DNA of 64,000 nt from Myripristis murdjan (taxonomy: Eukaryota > Chordata > Actinopteri > Holocentriformes > Holocentridae), in assembly GCF_902150065.1 (NCBI RefSeq), contig NC_043996.1, forward strand, positions 17,332,985 to 17,396,984. Reading direction: 5' to 3'. Made by a program: the position numbers and the translations under genes. Positions 25,365 through 36,975 of this stretch are shown here, piece after piece. The stretch's first letter is position 1, and each line of letters begins with the position of its first letter. The notes beneath the pieces were generated by a model. That model saw only the letters and a list, made by a program, of their open reading frames with translations, made no database searches and had not been told where the DNA came from.

Positions 25365-26763
25365 GTAAGTATAGCACCGTGTAAAAATGTGTAAAACTGT
25401 AAGGGGAAAAAAAGAAAGAAAGAAAAAAGAGCGAGCCTGTAAAAAAACAACAACAGTGTTTTGTTTAATCCTGTCTCAATAGAATATGTGAAATCTGATG
25501 CAATAGGTCGAGAGGAAATATGAATCGATGTGGGTAGCCTAATTAACTTGATGCTTTTGAACTTGAATTAGCCTGTGTATTTTATTGATGTATTTTTAGG
25601 AACGCATGGATTTTTTTTCTGCTGAATATGCACATGGTTGGAAAAAATGAATGCATGCGAAACTCTGTGACAGTGTTCTGGGCTCTGGACCGGCGCTCCA
25701 GCTCGTGTAATAAGCGGCTGCACATGTCTCCAAATCAGCGCATGTGAATTCGTTCAACATGCCAGTGGAAAAAAGGTGTCTTTCATCGCTCATTTCGTAA
25801 GGACATTCGTGTGGCCCGAGGAAAACGTGATCTCCGGGCAGACTCTGCCAGCTGAAGTGCCTTTTGTTTTACTGCTTGTATTATAAACTTTTATGCGTTA
25901 GGTTATGCTTGCAAAATACATCGATGGCCTGACTCTCTCTTTTTTTCCCATCGATGCTATTTGAAAGTTTTATCGATGTGCTTTAACACCTAGTGGAATC
26001 CAAAAGAATCTCAGTAGACGCCTCTCAAACACTCAAACAATATAACTGATTCATTTCACCCACCAGACAGTCCTTTTTTATTCCTAATGGGCCTGAAAGT
26101 CGGCGAACACTGATAAATGGTGGCTATTATTTTTCAGCTGAACAATGCGCACTGGCTTTGTCTGGACCATCTGTCATTGTATCGACATTACACCACCCCT
26201 CCTGGTCCAAAGATTCACAGTGAGACACCTGAAGAGCAGAAAACAGACAGTGATCATTCAGAGCTCCAGCCGTCTTGCTCAAAGCCGTGACTCATGATGT
26301 GATCCGCCTGTGTGGATGCGTGCGTAACGCCTGACAGAAAATCTGAAAACGCACGGGCACAACCCGGTGCAATTAAAACATTTTACGCCTTTATGAAGGA
26401 GGTATAATTGCACATAAACCACGACTACCATGCTTTTCAATGTGAATGGAAATTGGAAATAGTGCAAGTCGCCTTTATGCATGGCGAGCTTTTTGCGCAT
26501 CCTGAATTCTCGGAAATAGTCTTGGCGCATCCGACTTCCTCCTGGAATTTAGGCCTCCAGCTTGTATGGCAAAATAGACTACCATTTTCAGGGTGGGCAT
26601 TTTGAGAGTGATGCCCCCTGTATGGCCCAATTAGCATTCTCTAGTTATATAAAGCAATATACACTTGGTTTTGGGGCACATATTATGCTACCTTGTTCAG
26701 CCTTTGTGAATATCGACCCTTCAGGTAGTTTAGCAATTGCGCGCCTACAGTATAGTGCAGCTG

Positions 26764-26766
<3 letters not shown>

Positions 26767-26801
<35 letters not shown>
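26767..26801. repeat. Poly-T run
   Basis: An uninterrupted run of about 35 thymines. It could be the A-tail of a minus-strand retroposon, but no body was recognised next to it. Confidence 0.85.
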
Positions 26802-26803
<2 letters not shown>

Positions 26804-29800
26804 GTCTCTTTAGAAACTGCCGTGCTTAGTCTCTCAGCGTGCAGTGCCAAGCATTAAAGTGCCTTAAGGTTAATGAGGCAGTCTCCATAAATTCTTCTGC
26901 CATCTGGATATAGTGGGTCTAGACGCTTAGTGCAGCACAACATTTTAATGGGTGTGGACTATATAGGGGTCCTCAATTTAATGAAAAATAAAATGCACAA
27001 GGACCTCCTCTTGAAAAACAAACATTTACCTCAGGCTGAGTTATTTTATTTATTTATTTATTTATTTATTGTTAAGAGTATTTCACTGCATGCAGTCAGT
27101 CTGTGTTTTACATAATCAGCTGAGTGGAACTTGCTTTTTCCAGTTTTGGTCCAGGTTATCTTTGAGAAAGAGAGAAAGAGAGAGGGAGGGGGAGAGAAAG
27201 AAAGAGAAGGAGCCACTGAGTGACTGAAGGCTACTGATAGGTGCTGATATCATCAGCTGTGATATCCTTACTTCCGTCCCTCTCTCAGGGCTGAGTTACA
27301 CATAATTCACTTTAGCTTTGTCTGCATTGGAGAGACTAAGCAGCAACCTTCTGCTCACTCACACTGAGGAGCAGCGCATGTCTGTGTCTGTGCCTGTTGT
27401 AGGGCTTTAATCCAGTTTTCAAGGTGAAATTGCTCTCAGTGGGCTATCAGAGTGGAATGAGTTAATGGAGTAAAGCCACTATCTTCCTGCCATGCAGAGA
27501 GAGGGCTGGCTGGATGTTGGTCTTCTTATCTTCTGCTGAAGCTGTGATCATCATTCCTGTGCTACCCACTCTCTCACGTGATGGGCTTCATCAGCTGCAC
27601 CCTGCAATTATGGAGAAACCTGCTATCACAGAAGAGAGGTGCTTAGCCATGGATCACTATTGTTTTTTAGTTTCACATTCTGTCTAAAACAATCTCAACA
27701 GTATTTAGAAAAGATTTCTGCTTAAAAAAACAACAACAACAACAAAAAACTTCTCTTTATAGCTTTTACTTTCAGCAACAATATTATGGTGCTGGACCAA
27801 AGGCTCTCCTTTCACTTCCCTTTTACCCGACAAGTCCCTGTAAACACTGAACACTCAGATGTAGAGGGCAAAAAAAAACACTACTACACTCACTTCCTCC
27901 TCATTATTCCGTTCAATCATTGAAATGCAGTATGCAAAGTCCTTTTCATTCTTTATTTCTGAGTCATCTGGACGACATAAAAAAGCATAGGTCCCTGGTG
28001 GACGATGAACCATATCCCCAGAAATAGATGTAATGAGTATATGTGTGTGTGCGTAGTATTTTTCTTATACCACATCAGATTTGATCAAACAGCTGTAAAT
28101 CCAAAGCCGACGATGCCTGGAGACGCAGTTTTATAATATCGCAGTCCAGTATTATATTAGTGTTAAGCACATACAGTTGGATTCAGTTAATGCATCAAAG
28201 ATAGTTGATGTTTGAGGCTGAATGAGATCATCAGATATTACAGAGGCAGGAATGAGGCAGCGTGTGTGTCTGTTTCTGTGTTTGTACTTGCTCGTGTGTG
28301 TGTGTGTGTGTGTGAGGTTATGGCGGTGGGTAAATGGAAAGCTTAGGAAATGGATAGACCTCTGTTCACTGCCTTGGGCGCTTTGGCAAACGGCCTATCT
28401 AGATGAGCAGATGACCTGTGACCCCCTGTCTCGCCATGGGCTCAGGTCAAGCCAGGTGGCTTTTAAGAGCCGATCGGGCCTGTTCAGTAACATGTAACAG
28501 TTCAACTCTTCACTTCAGAATCAAACGGACTCTTTTAGTTAATTGATGAACCTTTGCGCCTTCTGTGTGACCATGTGTGTATTTTTGTGCAAGCCTGAAA
28601 AATAATTTCCTCGGTTCATGTGTGTCACAGGTGAGGTTATGCACCAGTGAGCACTGATTCAGAGGTTAGGGCAGCAGTCATTAGGTAGCCCCCGTCTGCT
28701 CTCACCTGGTCAAACCAGGTCTGTTAAACCTAGAACATCTGCTCCCCCAAATTCTTTGATTTTAACTTCTCTCTCTGCCGTGAACTCTGCTGAACTATGA
28801 GCTAGGCTTAATAAAGTCAGAAACCTGTCCAAACTGCCTAAAGCTTCAAAAGCTCCTTTTATCTAGGGGTTTGCACTGTGTGCTAGCAACATCCGAGATA
28901 GGAGATAAAGAAGATTTGCCAGTTGGTTGTCAAAGGCAGATCCAGGTCTGCCATTAGACTTCATTCTGGGTTCATTTATGAGACAGTACAGCTGTTGTGG
29001 CTCCTTTAATCATGAGGCAGAGTACTTGTTAGACAAAAACACCACATTAGTCCAGACCTTGTTGGAGCTGAAAGAAACAGCCTGTCTCCAGTCTGTCACA
29101 ACTATCTGTCTATTGTATCGCCATACAAGAAATTCCCCATGGAAATTTTGGAATCTTTCCCATTGTTCCTAAAGGAAAGGGGGCTTTCATATGGATGTGG
29201 GGAATGCCAGGAAATGACAGGCATTCTTTGTGGACTATTTGAAAATAAACTTGCGGGTCCTCACTTCCTTCTCAAGAGCTAAGGAAAACCAGAAATGAAG
29301 GCAGCATTATGATTTCAGCAATCCCTTAATGTCATTTTCACCATCTTATGTTTCCTGCTGCAATTTGTCCTTCAATTTTATTTTCTTATGGTCACATTAC
29401 AGTTCAATATACTGGAGGTATATCATTGAAGTTTCAGCTAAAAGGCTTTGGTTGTGGGCTTTTACCTTTTTTTTTCCCCCTTCAATCATATAAACGGGTG
29501 CGGCCTTCTTTTCTTCTCATTTGTTCTTATTCTGCCTTATCTTTCCCCTTACTTAAGACACAACCCAACTGCTGGAGCTATGCTTTATGGGGTGTGACAG
29601 TGAGCAGTGGTTGCCAAGGCAGGCTGCGTGGACTGGAACGTAAAGCTTTACATTCAGCCGGCCACGGTCGGTTTGGGGAAGACTTAAACTCCCCTCAACC
29701 CTATACAGACCCTTGCAACAGGAACTGCTCTCATTCTGCTGAGCTGGCAGGAAAAGTGCAGAAATGGAAGGGGGGGAACAGAAGAAAAAAAAATGGAAGA

Positions 29801-30336
29801 ATGTCAGACCTCCCTTACTTAACCTCAGAAGTTCTTAATTGTGCTTTCAACTATGTTTGAGAAGGGAAATGGAGGTGCGCTGAAAGAGAGGTGGAAAAAT
29901 GGGGACTGATGTGTCATGATTCCTAAATTATACTTTATAGATTTTTTTTCGACCATGTTTCCAGGCATTATTGTAAGTGTATTTTGCCACTACTCAGGTG
30001 CTCGTGGCAGCTTTGTGTAGCTTTGTGCAACAGGCTCTTCTTCTTTCTCAGCTGGTCAGTCTTGCTGCTCCTCAGACTGACACTCACACCTTACTCCCCC
30101 TCCTCTCTCTCTCCTCCTCCTCCTCCTCTTGTTGTTTTTCCCACCAGGCCAGTGGTAGTTCCCAGGTATTTGACCGCTGTAGCGTAGCCGGGAGGCTGGT
30201 TGTTCCATCCACTGTGAGACAAAAGCAGCGTGCCTTGAAGAGAGGGATGAAAGGAAACGGGGCTGTGCAGCCACTCCTTTTTACAATGGGAAACCTCCTT
30301 AGTGAGGTTGTAGAGCAAATAACCACCTTCTCTCTA

Positions 30337-30373
<37 letters not shown>

Positions 30374-32473
30374 GCCCAGGGAGTGTGTTTGTGTGCGTCT
30401 GTCTGCGTGTGTCTGTGTGCAGATATAATGTGAGTTTGTGTGTGCATGCATGCAAACAGAAGAGGGTGCTTATGGCTAAATAAAAAGTTTTAGTCGCCTT
30501 CCACTCATTTAGATCAGGCCCGCAGATGGTGCCTCTCTAATTAAAGATGTTTTGTTTTTGTTGTGGTTTAAACTGTAATGAGAAGGTTCGAAATGGAGAT
30601 GGAGATGAGCACCTGTAAACGAACCAAGAAATAGCATGGAAGTGTTTTTTCTTTTAAAGTAGTCTTGTTCCACCAACAAAGGCTTAGATTCATTCTGTAG
30701 CCTTTTGAGTTATTTTAATGAAAAACATTATTTGTGTTGAATGTGCCAACGCTGCTAGTCCTTACCAGATATTTCAAGTATTTACCGTACTATCAAGCAG
30801 TGCAGCTCTCTTTGTTAGAAGTGATTTATGCTCATACAGTCATCTGAACTATGCGTCTGCTGCATATCTCTATCTGTCTGCTGTAACCCAGTGGCACTTA
30901 GTGCAGTGTTATCATCTAGGGCAGTAGCCAGGGGGAGGGAGGAAGAACCACAGGAGTCTTTTATGGCCCCAGCTCCAGAGACAACCTGTTCTCCGGCACC
31001 TCTCTTCTGGCACTTTTTTATGACATCATAAATTCCTCCATTTCCTCTGACCAGCCTTAGGTGGGTATAAAGGACATAACTGGCCAGTAATTGTCTGTCT
31101 GGCCCTCTCATCTGTCAGTCTCAGTCTACTGCTGGTGACTTCCTTCAGAGCCAGACTCACAGACTGCCTGAAGATACAGAGATCTCTTAGATCTGGAAGG
31201 TGGACCAATAAAAACAGCAGTTTTATTTGATGAGTGCTAAAGCGAGGCAGTTTTCGTTTCGGTAGAGTTTTCCTAGGAGCCTTTTGAACTGCATCTTTGC
31301 TGGTCATTTAGGTCAACGAAGAGAGTAAGCCTGGCACCAGTGTTCGTGGCCCTTTTCTGCTTGTATGTGCACTTCAGACTGAAGACAGCAGCCCACTCTC
31401 AGACCTGTTGATACCTTTTGTTTGTTGAAGTTTGAGGATGAGGAGTAGAAAAGAAAGGATTAAGGGTAGAAAGAGGAGGATTGGGAGAATGGAGGAGCCC
31501 TCAGGAACATTCAGTGTTCACATTCATCTGAGGCATGGCTGGGGGCTCCTCAGGGAGGCAGGAACAATACACGCACCAGCACGACAACATTCCTCGGGGT
31601 TAAAAAGGTCAGGGGTCACCCAACGACCCCACCCTGCCAATCAGACCCAAGGCACTAACTCACTCCCTTTGTTTTTGGTTTATGTCTTTGCACTTGTTGA
31701 ACGGACTCAGCACTTTGCGCTACATTGTCCCATTTGCTCTCTAATAGACTGCACTGGCATGGAGTGTCTTGACTTTCTTTTAAAGTTCATGCTCCATATT
31801 AGCCAGTCGTTTTTAGCTCAGGCATTGGCAGTTTCACTTGATTACACCTGGAACAAGGCACATGAGCAAAGCTGGCTTTCGCAGCTTCTCACAGCTTCAA
31901 GCTGATGTATCGAGTTGAAAATAGATGTTTCGCATCTCGGGGGTGGCGAGGGAGGAGTTGATATTTTTTCTTCCATTGTTTCAAGCGTGTTGCTCTACAG
32001 AGAGAGAGAGAGATAGAGAGAGATGGAAGAGAGGTGAGAAAGATTTGCCACACAGGAGAAGCTGCACAGGTTGAGCAGAAGAAACTGAAATCACATTAGC
32101 TTGAAGCTCAAACGAAGGCCGTTTGTGTTAAAAAACAGATATTATTAAATACTTAATACTTAGTAATTGTACTGAAAGTTCGCTTGGCAGCCGTAGTAAT
32201 GTGGCTGTTACAGCAGTTTTGAAAATAATGTTTGTAGCGGTATGGCCTGTGTCACATGTACCATAGCCAGATGCTGAGGAAGGCAGGTAGTGAACCATGG
32301 CTTTATTTCTGACATAGCAGTGAAACAGATTGTTACACATACTTTAAATTTACTTGAAAGATTATGGCATATAATCAGTGCAACTGACAGAGGTCAAGTA
32401 TTTGGCCACTGAGGACATAGCAGATTCTCAGTGTAAGCAGGCAAATGTAGAAGACCACAGTATGTATATGGAC

Positions 32474-32474
32474 A

Positions 32475-32508
<34 letters not shown>

Positions 32509-32524
32509 GAATATATATATATTC

Positions 32525-32579
<55 letters not shown>
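32474..32579. repeat. Perfect CA/TA/TG palindrome
   Basis: A (CA)n run leads into ATATGAATATATATATATTC and then a (GT)n run, so the arms of about 40 bases are exact reverse complements around a centre near 32516. A (TA)n run follows at 32559-32579. Confidence 0.9.
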
Positions 32580-33121
32580 CATTTGAACACCACAGATCCC
32601 TTCCAATGAAGTCTGAGTCTGAAAGCTGCCATTAAAGCAGAGAATATGCATGTGCAGGCGTGGGGTGGCATGTGAGGCCCCTGCAGGCAGACTGCAGGTC
32701 TGTTAGTCATTATGAATGAATGTACAGTACACACTGGAGTGGACATGCAGCTACATTAAAGCCTCACCCACGGCCACATCGGACCACCCCAGAGACACAC
32801 CGCTGGCACTTCCTCTACCTTTTTCATGGCTCAAGCCTCAGGGGAAGTGTGTTTTGGGATTTCCTGAGAAACCACTGGACATTCGACTTCTTTTGTTTAG
32901 ACAAAAATTCCACTGACTATCAAATTGATTGTAAATTCTTATACAAATTTTCAGATTCCCAGACAAGCCTGTTTATGCCGTTGCTTTTTTTTTCTTTGTT
33001 GTTGCTGTGCAACATAAAAATCAATCTCCAGTGTGTGCCTCTTGCCTCACAGGGTGTGTGTGTATCTAACTGATTTGTGTTCACATGTTATTATTATTGT
33101 CTCTCTGTCTCCTATCCGCAG

Positions 33122-33180
33122 GTGTTCACAGTGCGCCTCTTGAAGCTAACTGTTGCAGCTGTGATGAAGATTGTTTCAGA
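33122..33180 (+). other. Candidate host-transcript exon 2
   Basis: This 59-base segment sits between a strong acceptor (TCTCTGTCTCCTATCCGCAG) and donor GTAAGG. The sites are better than chance examples nearby. It carries ATGAAGATT in one frame, but that frame does not continue usefully. Confidence 0.45.
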
Positions 33181-33942
33181 GTAAGGTATATATCTTCAAT
33201 ATATTTGATTCTCACAAAAGTGCGTAAGAAGAGATCTTCATAAATCACACAGTAGAAATTGTAGTAATTTCATACGATTTTTTTTTTTTTTTTTTTTTTT
33301 TTTGCGTCTTGGAGGCGTAACATCAGAGAATTTGACGCTAAACCCCCTATATTTAATTCGAGCGCTGTGCGTGATGCGGACTAAAATCGACATACAGTTT
33401 AGGGAGGAGAGATCACTCTGTATGAGCCTGCAGTTAGAAATGAAAGCCTATCTGGCTGCAGCTGTGGAGGAGCTCCAAGATGGGGACATTTATTGTCGGG
33501 AACAAATAGAGCCTTTTTATTTTGTCTAGCAGCTGACGCCTCTCCCCACCCACTCCTCCAAAACCGCTTTTGTCAGTGATGTAGAGTGGCCTGTACAGGC
33601 AGACCCAGAGACCACGAGAGTTTCATAGCAGAAAATACAAAGTGTGGGGTTCGTTGGCGATAGGCTTTCGAGGAGGAAAGGCCCGGCTGTTTGCCATATG
33701 GTGTAATTATCTGCTATTTCAAAAGATTATCTCCCTCCATCAACACAGTGTTTAAAAGTGTGTATGTGCGCATATATGTATGTGTGTCTGTGTCTGTGTG
33801 TGATCTGATCTCTGGTTTGTACCCCCTGTGTAATGTTGAGACTCTGTGGCCTGCAGCCTGGCCCCTCATTCAAGCTGGGTTAGCTATGATCTCCCCCCTA
33901 ACCCCAATACCCAGCCCCCCAACAACCCTCCCTGATCCCTCC

Positions 33943-33994
<52 letters not shown>

Positions 33995-34186
33995 GTCCCT
34001 CAACACAAAAGAAATATTCAGCTGTAGAGAGGGGGTCCCTCAGAGGGCGCGACATTGAACTGGGGGGGATTAAGAAGAAATGCCTGGCTGACACTGGGGT
34101 TGCCATGGCAAAGCCCCCTTTTCTCCTCTCCCTCAACCCTCTGCCTATTTTTCATTTTAGGTCGCATTGTGGGGTGAGGTGTAAGT

Positions 34187-34232
<46 letters not shown>

Positions 34233-35249
34233 ATGCGCGTGTGTAAGTGTGTGGGGGAAGATGTAATATGGCTTATGAATTTGGTCTCTTATCTATGCTG
34301 CTTTGCTTCACCCTTAGAGAAAATAGACCTCTATAGCTCTTGTGCTGGAACACGGACCACGGTGCCTGGGAGCAGAAAACGCTCTCAAAAGCTAAAACAC
34401 TCTTCCAGCAGCCTTCTTCAATTTATTTTTTATGCGGAGTTTTGTGTTTATGGATTTGTATTTACTAAGCAATTGCAGATTATTGCTTATAATACCATAA
34501 ATTAGACCTAGTATCCACGCAGCAATTTATCTGATTGTAAAACAAACAAAAAAAAAAACAAAAAAAAACATGCATTTATATATTCATAGAGGAGAGGAAG
34601 ACATGAGATTTTTTTTTTGTAAGACGTAGCATACTCACAAGACAGCATCAGATTGTTATTATGCATGATTTTCTGAATTACAGCAGCGTTTGCATGATGC
34701 ATCGCTCTTCTGTTGTGCTGAGTGCGTTAGCCTGGTAGCTTGACGTCGGCCTGCCCGCCCAAGCACAGTAATGGATGCGGGCGAGCATGCTCGGTGACAT
34801 CAGCGCCTTAAGTCGATGAAATAGGGCGATGAATGAACATAGATCAGCGTTTACCGTCCTGACGTCACCCCGGATCTGTGCAGCCGGGAATGACACTGTC
34901 AGTGGTTGTTTGTCCTGCAGCGATGGCCTGCTTCTGACAATGGGGGCACTCAGGCTGCGGCCAGGCGAGGGGCTGGATATTAAAGCTTGGCTGCACAGTA
35001 GGACACCCAAGCATTGTTCTCCATGTTAAATATCCATAAGCAATATTGTAATTTTGTTCCGAGCCATGCAAAAACACAGAGAGGCTGGTTCCAGGACCAC
35101 AGGGGAATAGAGCAGCGTTCATTTTACAGTAGTATCATCATACAGTTTACCTGATTACGATGTAAACTGTATCCACGGATACTAACAAATCAAAGAGTAA
35201 CACAGTGCAATACACATTGCTAACCATTTCCTCTTCATCTGTGTTTCAG
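33181..35249 (+). other. Candidate host intron 2 with a CRE-containing unique block
   Basis: The stretch contains a T run (33280-33303), (CA)n at 33952-33990, (TG)n at 34189-34232, and unique GC-richer sequence at 33305-33530 and 34700-35000. No coding exon was recognised. Confidence 0.45.
34741..34867. promoter_or_regulatory. Pair of CRE (CREB/ATF) sites
   Basis: TGACGTC at 34741-34747 and the full palindrome TGACGTCA at 34860-34867 lie 119 bases apart in repeat-poor sequence, about 0.8 kb upstream of the mir-181a hairpin. A second TGACGTCA-like site (CTGACGTCATC) follows the hairpin near 35710. CREB/ATF binding is inferred from the motif only. Confidence 0.4.
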
Positions 35250-35611
35250 ATGCTGGTACAGCCAATATTACACCCGAGACCTGAAGATTAAAGACCTCCA
35301 CGTGCATCTGATTGAAGAAGTGATTGCAAACAGATCTCATTTTATATTCCAGTTTTTTTTTTTTTTTTTTGTTTAATGAAATGCACCATGTGTTTGTATC
35401 TGTGTACAACAAAACCAGCGCAACCTCGGTGGTCCATCCTTGCCCCGTGGACAGTGGACTCATTCTGTCACTGTCCTGTGTCATTATGTCCCTCTGCTGT
35501 GCGACCTGACCTCTGTGATTTGAGTGACACCCTCAGTCGTGTCCCTGTCCCCTGCTTGTCTGACATGACTGCCCTGCCTTGTCTGTCAGCTCAGCTCACA
35601 ATCACACCCAC

Positions 35612-35716
35612 TCCCCCTGCTTGCCTCGGTGAACATTCAACGCTGTCGGTGAGTTTGGTATGGATCACATAAAAACCATCGACCGTTGACTGTGCCCTGT
35701 GGCTTGCTCTGACGTC
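35612..35716 (+). ncRNA. mir181a: mir-181a precursor (mir-181a-1 type)
   Basis: The 5' arm at 35632-35654 begins AACATTCAACGCTGTCGGTG and continues AGT, identical to mature miR-181a-5p. The 3' arm at 35675-35696 begins ACCATCGACCGTTGACTGTG, the miR-181a-1-3p star sequence with minor changes. A 20-base loop separates them. The 3' flank CCTGTGGCTTGC resembles the human mir-181a-1 flank (CCUAUGGCUAAC) rather than mir-181a-2. miR-181a tunes lymphocyte receptor signalling and is abundant in nervous tissue in other vertebrates. Confidence 0.96.
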
Positions 35717-35861
35717 ATCAGAAATGATCAAAAGTGCTCTGCTATCTACGAAGGACAAAAATGCAAGTGGGCGAAAACGGACAGAAATGCACACATGAAC
35801 ACACTCACACATACATGTGCGCACACACACACACACACACAACTGATTCCACTGTAGCCCA

Positions 35862-35960
35862 AAGACCAAAGGTCACAATCAACATTCATTGCTGTCGCTG
35901 GGTTGGACTGTGTGGAAAAGCTCACTGAACAATGAGTGCAACTGTGGCCCAGATCTGCCT
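35862..35960 (+). ncRNA. mir181b: mir-181b precursor (mir-181b-1 type) with a substituted mature arm
   Basis: The 5' arm at 35881-35903 begins AACATTCATTGCTGTCGCTG. It equals miR-181b-5p except that base 18 is C instead of G, outside the seed. The 3' arm at 35921-35941 begins CTCACTGAACAATGAGTGCA, the mir-181b-1 star with one A-to-G change that still pairs as G-U. Flanks AAAGGTCACAATC and CTGTGGCCC and the loop GGACTGTGTGGAAAAG match human mir-181b-1 closely. The 5' arm lies 249 bases after that of mir-181a, so the two form the usual cluster. Confidence 0.93.
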
Positions 35961-36945
35961 GACTCACGTCTCAGCCAATAAGCCAACCGGATGTGAAACG
36001 CTCTGATTTCTTTATTTATATAGCTCTTGTTTTTCACTTCTATTTTCTCCACTCTTCCTCCCTCCCTGGCGCTGGGAGTCTTCAGGGGAAGAGAGAAAGA
36101 GAGAGATAGAGACACAAATAGACTTCTGGCTGCTTGCTTGTCCTCATCCTCCTCTCCTCTCCTCTAATTGGTGGTTATGTGTGCAGCAAGGGGGAAGGAA
36201 GCGGAGTGAATGTGTAATCATTTGGAGTCTCTTCTCCTTTAGATGTTTCATCCCTCTCTTTTTTGTTTGTCTAATTATATAGTGTGCTCAGTTAACTGTG
36301 TTAACTGTGTGTGTCTGTGTGTCCGTGACACTGAACGAGGGAGAGAAAGAAAAAGAGCGAGGAAGACAAAATAAGAAAAAGAGGGAGGGAGATCATAACA
36401 GCAACAAAATTTATTATGTAGTTATGAATATACTTTGTATAATCTTTCTCCCGGTGGTGCCACTCTGCATCCACTTCAAGTGATTTCCAAATTCAGAAAG
36501 TAGATCTTTTTCACCTTTCTGACTCAGGCTGCTGTCTCATTATCTGCCTTTGAGTTTCGTGAGAGACTGTCTGGCTGCCTGCCTGTGTGTGTGTGTGTGC
36601 GTGTGCGTGTGTGTATGTGTGTGCGTGCGTGGTGATAGAGGACCTGTCTGGCTATCTCAGAGTGCAATATGTTATTTCCTTCTATCCTAATGCCTGGTCC
36701 CCAGTGGGAGAGCGCAGTCTGTAACCTTGTCTTCCTTCAGACAGTCTGGGACCAGCCATGCTATTGGCTTTTCTCTCTCTTTCATTAGGCCATTTCATAG
36801 CGACTGTCTTATATTGTTTCCTGTATATAATGTAAATACACATCTCACGTGGTAAATGTACCCATATAATGCATAATAATATTATCTGTGTATTAGATCC
36901 TCATGAAGCTGAGGATTTTTATGACTCATTTTTTTTTTAACTTGG

Positions 36946-36953
36946 CTCAATAA
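36946..36953 (+). terminator. Candidate polyadenylation signal of the mir-181 host transcript
   Basis: AATAAA within CTCAATAAAGTTAC lies about 1 kb after the mir-181b hairpin, the first perfect plus-strand signal I found past it. Confidence 0.4.
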
Positions 36954-36975
36954 AGTTACATCACAACTGAAGCAC

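Larger units (their letters stand above)
25365..33121 (+). other. Candidate host intron 1, no coding exon found
   Basis: It contains a T37-like homopolymer (26767-26801), TTTA repeats (27043-27070), a GA-rich block (27165-27210), TG tracts (28292-28314) and another long T run (30340-30368). A unique, repeat-poor patch at 26270-26680 may be a conserved noncoding element. Short open frames here lack codon bias and splice context. Confidence 0.45.
25200..36975 (+). ncRNA. Candidate spliced primary transcript hosting mir-181a/mir-181b
   Basis: Three candidate exons can be read. Exon 1 ends at 25364 before GTAAGT. Exon 2 is 33122-33180, preceded by a long pyrimidine tract ending CCGCAG and followed by GTAAGG. 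Exon 3 starts at 35250 after CTGTGTTTCAG and may run to AATAAA at about 36949. Both mir-181 hairpins fall inside exon 3. The joined exons give no long frame with a methionine start, so I read it as noncoding. In mammals mir-181a-1/b-1 lie in a long noncoding host gene; the exon positions here rest only on splice-site quality. Alternative starts, or processing from an unspliced precursor, are possible. Confidence 0.45.

Noticed and set aside
29348-30483. Two plus-strand frames of about 170 codons
   Set aside because: They include T-rich simple repeats and no family resemblance; no splice sites flank them convincingly.
33302-33529. 75-codon plus-strand frame with unique sequence
   Set aside because: Looks protein-like in part, but no homologue comes to mind, it begins beside a poly-T tract, and the candidate host exon lies just before it in a different register. 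A conserved noncoding block is as likely.
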